NCBI RefSeq assembly: GCF_014596935.1
Contig: NZ_JACVXC010000006.1
Span: 62,001 to 126,000, forward strand
Reading direction: 5' to 3'
Length of the DNA: 64,000 nucleotides
Source: Aestuariibaculum suncheonense
GTDB lineage: Bacteria; Bacteroidota; Bacteroidia; Flavobacteriales; Flavobacteriaceae
Part shown: piece after piece, positions 27,257-35,921 of the stretch
Numbering within the stretch: the first letter of the stretch is position 1
Layout: each line of letters opens with the position of its first letter
Position numbers and translations under genes: made by a program
Notes under the pieces: generated by a model
Database searches by the model: none
What the model was told of the DNA's origin: nothing
What the model saw: only the letters and a program-made list of their open reading frames with translations

Positions 27257-29563
27257 TTAAGCTTTTGTTTCTTCAGCTTTAAGAGTCGCAGGTCGAACAG
27301 ATCCGTCGTGTGCCTGATCGTATTCTTCAAGAAGATTCATTGTAGCATTTAATAAATCTTTTGTTTCTAATAATAAACTGAAGTATAAGGTTGTGTTTTT
27401 CGGACTCGACTCTTCAGTGCGCGTACGTTCAACCTGTTTTTGAATTTTGTTAGTCACTAAAGAAGTGATTTCAGCTTTTCTTCCTAAAATCACAGAGATT
27501 TGCTCGAAAGATTGCGTGTTGAATGCATTCTGTACGTTTGTAAATAACCTTTCGAAACGCTCATCAACTTCCTTAAGCTCTTTTATCTGATTGAATTTTA
27601 GTTTTTTATGGTTGTTGTTAATGTGCTTATGACTCACTTTAGAGATGTATTCTAAAGACTGAACCATATCTTGTAAATACCCTAAAACGTGAATGTAGAA
27701 GTTACTTGCACCAACACTGGATTCATCTAAATTTTTAATGAAATAGAAGATGTTATCTCGCAATTCATCAACTTCATTTGATAGTTTTATAATCTGAGTT
27801 TTGTTTTTCTTTAATAGCGTTAAATCTTGTTTTGCTAAACCGTTAATCGCGTTGGTATAAATTTTGTTTCCACGTTTTACAACATTTGCGATGTTTTTAG
27901 AACTTTCGTGAATAACACCCTGAATAGAACTATTCTCGGAATGCGTTAAACTATCTTCAGCTTTAATTTCAGAAGCCGTTTTTCTGTGTGCAATATAGTT
28001 TCTCGCTAATAAAACAATAGCAAGTAATAATAAAACCGGTACCATTACAGATACATTCCAGTTGATTAAGTAGGCGATTAAACCAGCAGCGATAAAGGCA
28101 ATAAATGCAGTAAAGAACCAACCACCAATAACGTTTAAAACCCCGGCAACACGGTATACAGCACTTTCGCTACCCCAGGCTCTGTCGGCTAAAGACGAAC
28201 CCATAGCCACCATAAAGGTTACGTAAGTTGTAGAAAGCGGTAATTTCATAGAAGTCGCTAAGGAGATTAACGCCGCAGCAACAGTTAAGTTAATAGCCGC
28301 TCTAACCATATCGAAAGCAGGTAATTCGTGCGCTTTCTTTTTAGATACTGAAATTACTGGTTTTTCAAATTGCTTTTCGATTTTCTCCTGCCAAGATCCA
28401 GGTAAAATAAAAGAGGTCATTTGCGACATAGCAATAGCCGATCTTACAAAACCACGAGACAAGAAGTTGGGTTGGAAACGCTCTTTACCTTCACCTTCTC
28501 TGGATAGGTTAATCTCTGTTTCAGTCACTTTTTTAGCTTTCGATGAGAGCCACAAAGTAGCCACCATAACTAATCCTGAAATGACCAACATAATGGTTGG
28601 CGTAGGTACTTTTTCTGCTAATACACCCATACTAAAGGCATCGGCAGCAACACCAGAATTTACCCAGGCGTTATAAGATTGATAACCAGCAATAGGCACA
28701 CCAATAAAGTTAACTAAGTCGTTACCGGCAAAGGCTAATGCTAAAGCAAAGGTTCCTACAGCAATAATAACTTTGTATATGTTAGCCTTTAAAAATGTCA
28801 TTAAGGCGAATGAAATTAAACTCCATAACACAAAACTTAAAGACACAATTAGTAATACTTTTTCTTCTAAGAATTTGCTGAGTTTCATGCCGCCAAGCAT
28901 GTCTAACTCCTGACTGGCAAAAGCCGTTCCTTTAATTCCCTTTAAGAAAATAAAGTACGTGATTGAAGCTAAAGCTAAACCACCAAAAACAGCACCAACC
29001 CATTTTGCTTTATTTAAAAAGTTGTAGGATAATAACAAACGTGTTACCCATTGCACAATAGCACCCACCGAGAAGGCAACCACTACCGAGAGCAGAATAC
29101 CAAAAATAATGGACGTGGCTTTAGAGGTATTGATGTAATTTACAACATCGGCAAAGTTTCCGTTTTGGTGAGCAATTTTAATAAGTGCCATAGCTACAGA
29201 AGCTCCAAGTAATTCGAATACAATGGAAACCGTCGTAGATGTAGGCATACCAACGGTATTAAAAAAGTCTAAAAGGAGAATATCCGTAATCATTACGGCC
29301 ATGAAAATGATCATAATTTCATTGAACATGAACTCGTGCGGATTGAAAATTCCTTTACGGGCGACCTCCATCATACCACTTGAGAAAATGGCCCCAACAG
29401 CAATACCAATACTGGCGACAATCATTATCGTTTTAAACGAAATGGCTTTCGATCCAATAGCGGAATTTAAGAAGTTTACCGCGTCGTTACTTACCCCAAC
29501 AACCAAATCGGCAATTGCCAAGATGCCCAGGGCAATAATCATAAATAAATAAATATTTTCCAT
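27257..29563 (-). CDS. PiT-family inorganic phosphate transporter with PhoU-like C-terminal domain
   Basis: 768 aa, larger than a plain PiT (about 500 aa). Two inverted halves carry the family signatures GVSNDAVNFLNSAIGSKAI and AGNDLVNFIGVPIAGYQ, with matching PTSTTVSIVFELLGAS and PLSTTYVTFMVAMGSS motifs. Residues about 555-768 form a soluble helical domain (EVDELRDNIFYFIKNLDESS...) that I read as PhoU-like, probably controlling transport. An 11-bp-period repeat box and -7 element lie just upstream (29586-29630). Partner of the OprP-like porin upstream: the porin crosses the outer membrane, PiT the inner. Confidence 0.93.
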   Translation of the reverse strand: MENIYLFMIIALGILAIADLVVGVSNDAVNFLNSAIGSKAISFKTIMIVASIGIAVGAIFSSGMMEVARKGIFNPHEFMFNEIMIIFMAVMITDILLLDFFNTVGMPTSTTVSIVFELLGASVAMALIKIAHQNGNFADVVNYINTSKATSIIFGILLSVVVAFSVGAIVQWVTRLLLSYNFLNKAKWVGAVFGGLALASITYFIFLKGIKGTAFASQELDMLGGMKLSKFLEEKVLLIVSLSFVLWSLISFALMTFLKANIYKVIIAVGTFALALAFAGNDLVNFIGVPIAGYQSYNAWVNSGVAADAFSMGVLAEKVPTPTIMLVISGLVMVATLWLSSKAKKVTETEINLSREGEGKERFQPNFLSRGFVRSAIAMSQMTSFILPGSWQEKIEKQFEKPVISVSKKKAHELPAFDMVRAAINLTVAAALISLATSMKLPLSTTYVTFMVAMGSSLADRAWGSESAVYRVAGVLNVIGGWFFTAFIAFIAAGLIAYLINWNVSVMVPVLLLLAIVLLARNYIAHRKTASEIKAEDSLTHSENSSIQGVIHESSKNIANVVKRGNKIYTNAINGLAKQDLTLLKKNKTQIIKLSNEVDELRDNIFYFIKNLDESSVGASNFYIHVLGYLQDMVQSLEYISKVSHKHINNNHKKLKFNQIKELKEVDERFERLFTNVQNAFNTQSFEQISVILGRKAEITSLVTNKIQKQVERTRTEESSPKNTTLYFSLLLETKDLLNATMNLLEEYDQAHDGSVRPATLKAEETKA

Positions 29564-29585
29564 TTTTTAAATTCGAAATAGTTTG

Positions 29586-29630
29586 CAAATATCTTTAGTG
29601 TTTCTAAATATTATGTTAATATAATGTTAA
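29586..29630 (-). promoter_or_regulatory. PHO-like promoter A (PiT gene)
   Basis: In transcript direction the box reads TTAACATTATATTAACAT (29630-29613), a perfect TTAACA-N5-TTAACA repeat with 11-bp period. After exactly 23 bp comes TTTG of GATATTTG (29593-29586), 23 bp from the ATG. TTAACA repeats are the established Bacillus subtilis PhoP box form; a PhoB/PhoP-type regulator is inferred here. Confidence 0.7.
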
Positions 29631-29632
29631 GT

Positions 29633-30823
29633 TTAAAAATGGATATCGCACTGAAGCCTGTACATAATTTGACCATTGTTGGTCGGAACATCTAAATAAC
29701 TAATATCAGTTTGAACCTTTAATTTGTGACCAGATATAAATTTTGATAAACCTAATGTATACTGTGTTTCGGGATCTTTACCGGTAACATTTTTGTCTAA
29801 TTCAATATGGGTATATCTACCAGTAACTTCCCAGTTATTTTTAAATAAATACCCTGCCATAAGATTGATACCTTTACCTACCTGTACCTCCTGACCTGTC
29901 AAGGTCCCGTCAGCATTTTTAGCAATCGGATCGTCTGCTGTTCTATCTGAATATTCACCCATAAATGAGATGCCTTTGTATTTAAACATGGCGTCTATAA
30001 AGATAGTGGAAATATTTGTTTCATAAAGGCCTTCAGCAGTTTCCATATAAGATCCTAGGTTTCCACGCTCTCTAACCGCATTATTGTTGAAATTGTAGGT
30101 GGTACCTATGGCCAATTTAGGCGTTTTTTCGCGTTTCAAATCAGATCCGGTATAGTCTCCTTTGCTCTCAAAACTTCCGAAAGGGTATAATTCCACACGA
30201 CCAGTATATTGATGTCCGCCTTGGTTACCAGTAGTTACATTTCTACCCTCACCTTGAGAAATCGATAGTACTTCTTTTACAATAAATTTTTCTGAAAGGT
30301 TGAAGTGGTGTCTTAACTGAAGTCCCATATCGCGGTCGATGTTAAAACGACTGTTTAATAACGAACGGTCTACCAATTGTAAATCTCCTGAAGAAATAAC
30401 ACGTTCGCGGTTACCCGGTAGTTTGGTTTGTCCGGCCCATAATACAAAGTTTCCTGCAAAGTTCCATTTTAAAACAGCATCCATAATGTATCTTGGAGAA
30501 TTACTGGTATATGCTGATACACCAGACATATCGCGGTTAGATAATCCCAACTCAACTTTATACTGAAGTTTTGGAGAAAAGGCAAAACCATCAAATTTTA
30601 GACGTGAACGTCTAACTAACATATTGCTTTCTGAAGATTCACCATCTTGCCATGTAGAAGTACCTAAAAGCTGCATTCTGAATCCAACTTTCATGGTCCA
30701 AGAACTGTCTTTTCCAACTAGATTAAAAAGTCCTTTTCCAAACTTTGGGGCATTTGCTTCCTGTGCATAAATCATACTTGTAGCCAATACAAATACGGCT
30801 ACGAGGCTCCATCTAAATTTCAT
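29633..30823 (-). CDS. Phosphate-selective porin (OprO/OprP-like)
   Basis: 396 aa outer-membrane beta-barrel. Signal peptide MKFRWSLVAVFVLATSMIYAQ. Porin O/P features: VGFRMQLLGTSTW, MLVRRSRLKFDGFAFSPKLQY (basic stretch typical of phosphate porins), MDAVLKWNFAGNFVLWAGQTKLPGNRERV, and a final aromatic residue (RLQCDIHF) as in barrel proteins. It lies 69 bp upstream of the PiT gene on the same strand. Both have their own PHO-like promoter, which argues for phosphate rather than polyphosphate or sugar as substrate. Confidence 0.9.
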   Translation of the reverse strand: MKFRWSLVAVFVLATSMIYAQEANAPKFGKGLFNLVGKDSSWTMKVGFRMQLLGTSTWQDGESSESNMLVRRSRLKFDGFAFSPKLQYKVELGLSNRDMSGVSAYTSNSPRYIMDAVLKWNFAGNFVLWAGQTKLPGNRERVISSGDLQLVDRSLLNSRFNIDRDMGLQLRHHFNLSEKFIVKEVLSISQGEGRNVTTGNQGGHQYTGRVELYPFGSFESKGDYTGSDLKREKTPKLAIGTTYNFNNNAVRERGNLGSYMETAEGLYETNISTIFIDAMFKYKGISFMGEYSDRTADDPIAKNADGTLTGQEVQVGKGINLMAGYLFKNNWEVTGRYTHIELDKNVTGKDPETQYTLGLSKFISGHKLKVQTDISYLDVPTNNGQIMYRLQCDIHF

Positions 30824-30849
30824 AATTTTATTCTTAGTTTTTGTCGCCG

Positions 30850-30894
30850 CAAAGAACTTATATTAAAATGAGTTGTATGTTTCCTTAATGTTAA
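30850..30894 (-). promoter_or_regulatory. PHO-like promoter B (porin gene)
   Basis: Transcript-direction box TTAACATTAAGGAAACAT (30894-30877), 11-bp period, then exactly 23 bp to the TTTG core (30853-30850), 27 bp from the ATG. Same geometry as promoter A. Confidence 0.7.
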
Positions 30895-30902
30895 ATGTAC
30901 GT

Positions 30903-31010
30903 AAAATAAAAGAGACTACCTCGGCCAAAGGTAGTCTCAATAGAAATCATAATAATGTAGTCGACAAAAACTAATAGATTATATGAAATACTAAATGTTG
31001 TCTTAAGACT
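30903..31010 (-). ncRNA. Predicted Pho-controlled small RNA, about 105 nt
   Basis: No gene lies on the minus strand between 30824 and 31161. Yet a promoter with the PHO geometry (31015-31059) points left, and an intrinsic terminator (30938-30912 plus T tract) follows about 70 bp after the expected start at 31010. The predicted RNA begins with the palindrome GTCTTAAGAC, has an AU-rich single-stranded middle and ends in the terminator hairpin. The only start codon near the end opens a 19-codon frame that runs through the terminator, so it is probably non-coding. Confidence 0.5.
30912..30938 (-). terminator. Orphan intrinsic terminator, minus strand
   Basis: 10-bp stem GAGACTACCT / AGGTAGTCTC, 7-nt loop, followed on the minus strand by TTTTATTTT. 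There is no T run in the plus direction. It lies upstream of the porin promoter and downstream of no annotated gene. Confidence 0.75.
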
Positions 31011-31014
31011 TAGC

Positions 31015-31059
31015 CAAATATCAGCGATTTAAATCATTTAAATGTAACCCTAATATTAA
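31015..31059 (-). promoter_or_regulatory. PHO-like promoter of the predicted small RNA
   Basis: Transcript-direction box TTAATATTAGGGTTACAT (31059-31042), 11-bp period, then exactly 23 bp to TTTG of GATATTTG (31022-31015). The 8-base -7 element is identical to that of the PiT promoter. Confidence 0.55.
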
Positions 31060-31128
31060 GTAATTATTAATTCGTTAATGTTAAATTTTAACATGTAAAC
31101 TGTTGTAAATGAGTAGTTGTGGTGGCTA

Positions 31129-31168
31129 GTGTTAAATTAATGTTATCCCAACATTGATTAAATGTTAC
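31129..31168. promoter_or_regulatory. Additional 11-bp-phased PHO-like repeats
   Basis: GTGTTAA at 31129, ATGTTAT at 31140 and ATGTTAC at 31162 are spaced by 11 and 22 bp. They lie 44-84 bp upstream of the MORN-protein ATG at 31213. Their orientation is that of the minus-strand promoters, and the -7-like TATATTTA (31177-31184) for the plus-strand gene does not fit the 23-bp rule, so their target is uncertain. Confidence 0.45.
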
Positions 31169-31212
31169 GAAATGTGTATATTTACTGTATAAATGTTAAA
31201 TACCCCATGATT

Positions 31213-31563
31213 ATGAAGAAGTTTATTTTATCTCTAGCCTTTTTAGTAACTGTGGTTTCTTTTGGTCAACAAAAAAGAGACCTAAAGTTTAATAAAGACA
31301 CTAACTTAATTGAGGTAACTTACTATCATGACAATGGAGTGGTAAGCCAGACAGGCTTTTACACTGCAGATGGTAAATTACAAGGTGAGTGGTTAAGCTT
31401 TAATGAAGAAGGCAAGAAAACGGTTTCTGGTAATTATGATAATGGGAAAAAAGTCGGCAAATGGTTTTACTATACTGGTGAAACTGTAAAAGAAGTAGAT
31501 TACAAGGCTAATCAAATAGCAAGTTTAAAAGAAACCAATGTTAAAAACGATAAGGGTCTTTAA
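31213..31563 (+). CDS. Exported MORN-repeat (YwqK-like) small protein
   Basis: 116 aa from the ATG at 31213 (MKKFILSLAFLVTVVSFGQ), which begins directly with a signal peptide. The ATGs at 31162 and 31207 are in frame, but the first lies inside the phased repeat array. The mature part has MORN-like repeats: YYHDNGVVSQTGFYTADGKLQGEWLSF, GNYDNGKKVGKWFYY. Such proteins are often called YwqK-family antitoxin components on weak grounds; no toxin is next to it. It sits inside the phosphate block and may belong to it. Confidence 0.82.
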   Translation: MKKFILSLAFLVTVVSFGQQKRDLKFNKDTNLIEVTYYHDNGVVSQTGFYTADGKLQGEWLSFNEEGKKTVSGNYDNGKKVGKWFYYTGETVKEVDYKANQIASLKETNVKNDKGL

Positions 31564-31582
31564 AACGTAAATACTAAAACAT

Positions 31583-31614
31583 AAAAAAAGCATCTCGATC
31601 GAGATGCTTTTTTT
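31583..31614. terminator. Bidirectional intrinsic terminator
   Basis: Perfect 32-bp palindrome with AAAAAAAGCATCTCGA arms, between the convergent MORN and beta-helix genes. Confidence 0.93.
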
Positions 31615-31636
31615 ATGTTTTAAGGATTTGTTTTGC

Positions 31637-32833
31637 TTATAATTTGACAACTACAAAGCTTTGGTTAGCCCAAGAGAAAACTGATAAGTCTGCTCCAATA
31701 CCAGTTTTAGTAGAGATTGTGTTATCAGCAGTAACCGTAATTCCATCAGTAATTTCAGTGACTGTACCATCGATGTCACCACCAACTTTATCCGTACCTA
31801 CGTTTCCTTGTGAAACAGCATTTGTGATTGTTACAGTACCATTACCTTTGTCATCGTTAGTATCTATTCTGTTTCCAAAAGAAGCTGTACCATAAGCAGC
31901 AAATAAGATGTTGTCTATAGTTGCAACTGTACCACGTCTAATTTCAGCACCCCCTTTTAATTGAACGTCTGGATTAAGGTTAAGAATGGTAACATTTTTT
32001 AAAGTAGGTGTAGAAATTGGAGCAGCAGTAGGGTCTGAACTATTACTGTCACCTTCAATGCCTCTTGGATCTTCACTAGCAGCATCGAACCCATCGTTAC
32101 GAACACCAAAAGCATTGTTTATTGTTCCAGTGTATCCGTCAGTCCAGTCGAACATATCATCAGCAATGTTAGCGCAGTAAACATTAGTTACATTTACAGT
32201 ACCTCCGAAGAACTCAATACCATCATCGTTACCATTGTTTACGATAATATTGTTAACTACTGTTCCACTACCAACACCAAAGAAAGAAATGCCGTTAAAT
32301 TCTTGCTCACCATTAATTTTAGCACCGGTATACTCAGCAATTACATAACTTAATTCACCAGAGTTATCAGTATCTTCAGTCCCTCCGTATAATAATCCAG
32401 CAACTTCAGATTCTACATCAGTACCCTTGTTAGTTTTGGCTTTACCAGCTAATACAAGACCACCCCAATCTCCTGCTTTAGGAGAAGCAGCATCAGAAGT
32501 AAATTTTATAGGTAGTGAAGCAGTTCCTTTTGCGATAAGTTTAGCACCTCTTTCAACAGCTAAGAATACATCAGTTCTTCCGCTTTTCGCTTTAATTACC
32601 GTTCCTGGCTCAATAGTTAAAGTAGCTCCAGACTTTACAGTTAAAGAACTTGTTAGAGTATAATCAACAGATGCTAATAAAGTAGCATCTTCAGAAATTT
32701 CACCTTTTAATTCATTGTCTGTGATAGCACCACCTCCGTTACCTGGATCGATAGTTCTGTTATCGTCATCACTTGAACAAGAGAAAATTGAGGCAGCTAC
32801 TGCAACGATTAATAAGTTTTTTAAGTTTTTCAT
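31637..32833 (-). CDS. Beta-helix surface/periplasmic lipoprotein of the phosphate block
   Basis: 398 aa. The lipoprotein signal has Cys in AASIFSCSSDDDN, followed by an acidic, Gly-rich linker. The rest is Thr/Val/Asn/Gly-rich with parallel-beta-helix character: TLTIEPGTVIKA, DWGGLVLAGKA, FGVGSGTVVNNIIVNNGNDD, NDDGIEFFGGTVNVTNVYCA, GGAEIRRGTVATIDNILF. I recognise the type as a Bacteroidota protein that often neighbours a TonB receptor, here 215 bp upstream. With its PHO-like promoter, it may capture phosphate or an organic phosphate and pass it to the receptor. That role is inference. Confidence 0.8.
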   Translation of the reverse strand: MKNLKNLLIVAVAASIFSCSSDDDNRTIDPGNGGGAITDNELKGEISEDATLLASVDYTLTSSLTVKSGATLTIEPGTVIKAKSGRTDVFLAVERGAKLIAKGTASLPIKFTSDAASPKAGDWGGLVLAGKAKTNKGTDVESEVAGLLYGGTEDTDNSGELSYVIAEYTGAKINGEQEFNGISFFGVGSGTVVNNIIVNNGNDDGIEFFGGTVNVTNVYCANIADDMFDWTDGYTGTINNAFGVRNDGFDAASEDPRGIEGDSNSSDPTAAPISTPTLKNVTILNLNPDVQLKGGAEIRRGTVATIDNILFAAYGTASFGNRIDTNDDKGNGTVTITNAVSQGNVGTDKVGGDIDGTVTEITDGITVTADNTISTKTGIGADLSVFSWANQSFVVVKL

Positions 32834-32874
32834 TTTGTTTTCTATTTTATTAGTTTCCTAGTTTTATTGTTCTG

Positions 32875-32960
32875 CAAATAAAAGACCCAGGTTTAAATAT
32901 AGTTTGAAGCTAACATTAGTATTAGGTTAAGAAATTAGACTAATGTTAAGTTAATGTTTA
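32875..32960 (-). promoter_or_regulatory. PHO-like promoter D (beta-helix lipoprotein)
   Basis: -7 core TTTG (32878-32875), 42 bp from the ATG. The exact 23-bp position holds only a weak repeat (32902 GTTTGAA, 32913 ACATTAG), extended in phase by AGGTTAA at 32924. A strong separate box, in transcript direction TAAACATTAACTTAACAT, lies at 32960-32943. Confidence 0.55.
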
Positions 32961-32993
32961 CTATTGTTTTAAGTCTTTTTGTCTTAATAAAAA

Positions 32994-33023
32994 TCCCTCT
33001 ATTATTTTGTGATATTAGAGGGG
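32994..33023 (-). terminator. Intrinsic terminator after the TonB receptor gene
   Basis: 8-bp stem (CCCTCTA / TAGAGGG plus a wobble pair) followed on the minus strand by ATTTTTATT, 25 bp after the receptor stop. Confidence 0.7.
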
Positions 33024-33048
33024 TTAATAATTGAATTTTCTTTCAAGA

Positions 33049-35820
33049 TTATAATTCGTAAGCGATTCCTACAGAGAAAGAAGTTCCTCTTTTGTATGAA
33101 TTCATGGTTAGCTTTTCCGGGATATCTCTGTATCTATCAAAACTTGGGTTTAAAATGTTTTTAACATTGAATTTCATTCCTAAGTTTTTGTTGAATTTGT
33201 GACTGAAAACGAAGTCTAATAATGGCACGCCTTTTTCAACGATGTTTTCTTTAAAGTTTGTTCCGATACTATAAACTTTATCACTTTGGTAGTTGAAAAC
33301 TAAAGTAGATATTGTTTCTTTTTCATTAACATTAAATCTGTACGAAATATCAGCATTAACTGTTAATGGCGCAGCACCTTCTAATTCTGAGCTACCTCCG
33401 GTATAGTTAAATAATGTATTGTTAGTATTGAATTCAAGTTTAGTTTTCATTAAAGTAGCATTACCGCCTAATGTAAGATTCTGAGACTTGTCATCATCAG
33501 ATTCAACGGTAAATAAATCTACTTTACCTTCTAATTCTAAACCAAATACAGTAGCGTCTCCAGAGTTATCGAATGTGAAAGATCTTTCAATAGCAGAGTT
33601 TCTTTCTAATCGGTTAATTGAATTCTGGATTAACTTACCAAATATACCAATAGAGATTAACTCACTTTTGTTTGGGAACATTTCAAATTTAAGTTCTCCA
33701 TTGTAGTTGTCTGATGGATTTAATAATGGGTTACCACTTTCTTGATAGTTAATTCCTTCGTAAGTAAACGGTGCAATTTCTTTAAACTGTGGGTAGGTAT
33801 AAGTCATACTTCCTGAAGCTCTTAAATTAATCTTATCGTTTAATTGATATTTTAAGTTAAGCGTAGGTAAAACATACTGTTTATCTAACGCAATTTGACT
33901 GTTGCTAGAGAATCCTGGGAAACTAATGTTTGTATCCCATTCTACATCCATTTTAATATCTTCAGCACGTAAACCAACATTAGCAGTGAATTTGTCACTA
34001 AAGTTGTAAACAGCATCGATAAAAGCAGCATGAATAGTTTTCTTAGCATCGTATAACTGCGGTAAATATGTTTCAGCATCGTCACTGTTTCTACCACGAG
34101 AGGTTTCTACGCCAAACACACCATTAGCTAAATTGGTTTGGTTGAAAGTAGCATCTAAGTTATTTACATCAACAAATGTTGTTCTTGGATTGGTGAAGTT
34201 ATGGTCAAAATAAATACCATCAAATTTTCTGTCAGTAATACTTCCGTTGTATCCTAAAGTAACTTTTCCTTTATTTTCGTAACGTTCACCTAAATATTTA
34301 ACAGCATTTAAGTTGCCTGCGATACTGTTTTCAAAAAGGTTTCCGTAAAATCTACTATTATCTCTTACTGCATTTTGTGAAATTCTAGTAGTATTGGCAT
34401 CATTATCAATAATGAAAGTATTCTTTCTTCTGTCTGGTTCATCATTATAAATAGCATTGTAACTTACAGCTGCATTAACATCAAATGATTCTCCAAATTT
34501 ATGTTCAGACATTAATTGGTTAACAAATAGTTTGTTTTGTACTTCAGTTTGTAATACAAGATTAACCAATCTATTATCATCATCAGGTCTTCCTATATCA
34601 GGTGTTGTACCTAAGTAATCTTCAATCTTTTGAGAATTTGAGTGTACGAATAAGTGGTTGTAGCTTAAATTGTGGTTATTGTTAATCTTATAAGATACAT
34701 TACCCATTAACATTTTTGACGCACTGTAGCTGTACGTTTTTGTATCAAAAATAGAACCTACGTTAAGAGTGCCATCATCATAAATATCAACAATTGCATC
34801 AGAAGTACCATCTTGGTAAGCATATTTGTTGTCAAAAGATCCTACTAAAAAGAAGCTAAGGTTACTTTGGTCTGATAAGGTGATTTTTCTACCATAGTTG
34901 ATTGATAATCCCATATTAGGATTAGCCGTTCCTGTATTTGGAGTAAAGCTGTTATCGAAGCTGTAGGTATTAAGGTTTCTTACTTTATGGTGAGTATTTG
35001 AGTTTACACCAAACCAGTTTGCACCATCGATAGTTTTAAAATCTTTAAATGTAGTTTGTGTATTAGCTCCGGAAGAAAGACTCACCTTAAATAAAGACTT
35101 TTCGTTTGTTACTTTACTAACAATATCAACACTTGCTCCGGCAACATCTGAAGACATATATGAAGAAAATGCTTTACCAATACCAACACTTTCAATAATA
35201 TCTGAACTAAATAAAGATAAATCAATATTTTTATTTCTAGGATCATTCGAAGGTAATGATAAGCCATTAAGTGTTGTAGAATTGTATCTGTCTCCTAAAC
35301 CTCTCACATAGATTTTACTTGAACCTTCTTGTTTGTTAACACCAGTAACTTTTAAAGTGGCATCGGCAGCATCAGAAACAGCTTTTTTACTTAACTCCTG
35401 AGCACCAATAGCTGTTTTAATTTCTACAGCTTTCTTTTGCTCCAATAATAAAGCCGTTTCACTTTCACGTTTGGTTGTTGTGGTAATAACCACTTCGTCT
35501 AAAGAGGCCGCACTGGCACCCATAGGTACGTTTACTTCGGTGACTTTACCAGCTGTAACAGTTACAGCAATTTCTTGAGTTTCGTAACCCACGAAACTAA
35601 ATATTAAAGTGTAGTTACCCGCCTGTAATCCTTCAAGACTATATAGTCCGTCAAAATCTGAAGTTGTACCCGTTGTGGTCCCTTTAATTAATACGTTAGC
35701 AAAAGCTAATGGTTCGTTATTATATTCTTTGTCAGTAAGTTTACCAACCACAGACCCTGTGGTTTGGGCGTATGAAATTGCTCCTACTAAAAGCATGAGC
35801 AACACAGTCATTTTTTTCAT
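33049..35820 (-). CDS. TonB-dependent outer-membrane receptor with CarboxypepD-reg N-domain
   Basis: 923 aa. Signal peptide (MKKMTVLLMLLVGAISYAQ); a carboxypeptidase-regulatory-like beta-sandwich at about residues 22-105 (GSVVGKLTDKEYNNEPLAFA...FSFVGYETQEI); the TonB-box region SLDEVVITTTTKRES; a plug (VSDAADATLKVTGVNKQEGS, IYVRGLGDRYNSTTLNGLSL); then a 22-strand-type barrel ending RGTSFSVGIAYEL. It imports a scarce substrate using TonB energy. The PHO-like array upstream suggests a phosphorus compound, in partnership with the beta-helix lipoprotein downstream. The order is reminiscent of reported Bacteroidota phosphate-utilisation receptor systems; this is from memory and the exact substrate is unknown. 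Confidence 0.92.
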   Translation of the reverse strand: MKKMTVLLMLLVGAISYAQTTGSVVGKLTDKEYNNEPLAFANVLIKGTTTGTTSDFDGLYSLEGLQAGNYTLIFSFVGYETQEIAVTVTAGKVTEVNVPMGASAASLDEVVITTTTKRESETALLLEQKKAVEIKTAIGAQELSKKAVSDAADATLKVTGVNKQEGSSKIYVRGLGDRYNSTTLNGLSLPSNDPRNKNIDLSLFSSDIIESVGIGKAFSSYMSSDVAGASVDIVSKVTNEKSLFKVSLSSGANTQTTFKDFKTIDGANWFGVNSNTHHKVRNLNTYSFDNSFTPNTGTANPNMGLSINYGRKITLSDQSNLSFFLVGSFDNKYAYQDGTSDAIVDIYDDGTLNVGSIFDTKTYSYSASKMLMGNVSYKINNNHNLSYNHLFVHSNSQKIEDYLGTTPDIGRPDDDNRLVNLVLQTEVQNKLFVNQLMSEHKFGESFDVNAAVSYNAIYNDEPDRRKNTFIIDNDANTTRISQNAVRDNSRFYGNLFENSIAGNLNAVKYLGERYENKGKVTLGYNGSITDRKFDGIYFDHNFTNPRTTFVDVNNLDATFNQTNLANGVFGVETSRGRNSDDAETYLPQLYDAKKTIHAAFIDAVYNFSDKFTANVGLRAEDIKMDVEWDTNISFPGFSSNSQIALDKQYVLPTLNLKYQLNDKINLRASGSMTYTYPQFKEIAPFTYEGINYQESGNPLLNPSDNYNGELKFEMFPNKSELISIGIFGKLIQNSINRLERNSAIERSFTFDNSGDATVFGLELEGKVDLFTVESDDDKSQNLTLGGNATLMKTKLEFNTNNTLFNYTGGSSELEGAAPLTVNADISYRFNVNEKETISTLVFNYQSDKVYSIGTNFKENIVEKGVPLLDFVFSHKFNKNLGMKFNVKNILNPSFDRYRDIPEKLTMNSYKRGTSFSVGIAYEL

Positions 35821-35843
35821 GAATATTAGTTTTTATCTAGGTG

Positions 35844-35921
35844 CAAATAACGTGACGTTATATGAACGCAGCGTTATCTGGAGGTTAAACAATAGTGATA
35901 AAAGCGTTATGTTAATGTTAT
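35844..35921 (-). promoter_or_regulatory. PHO-like promoter E with extended phased array (TonB receptor)
   Basis: TTTG core (35847-35844) 24 bp from the ATG; exactly 23 bp away begins the box, transcript-direction TTAACCTCCAGATAACGC (35888-35871). On the plus strand, units in the same 11-bp phase start at 35871 GCGTTAT, 35882 AGGTTAA, 35904 GCGTTAT and 35915 ATGTTAT, with a degenerate unit at 35893. A further opposite-facing repeat, TAAACAT-N4-TTAACAT, lies at 35937-35954. Confidence 0.65.

Noticed and set aside
29223-29552. 109-aa plus-strand frame opposite the PiT gene
   Set aside because: Mirror of the hydrophobic helices of PiT; no independent start signals.
31162-31212. N-terminal extension of the MORN protein from the first ATG
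   Set aside because: The extra residues precede a complete signal peptide and the DNA is occupied by phased repeats and a -7-like element.
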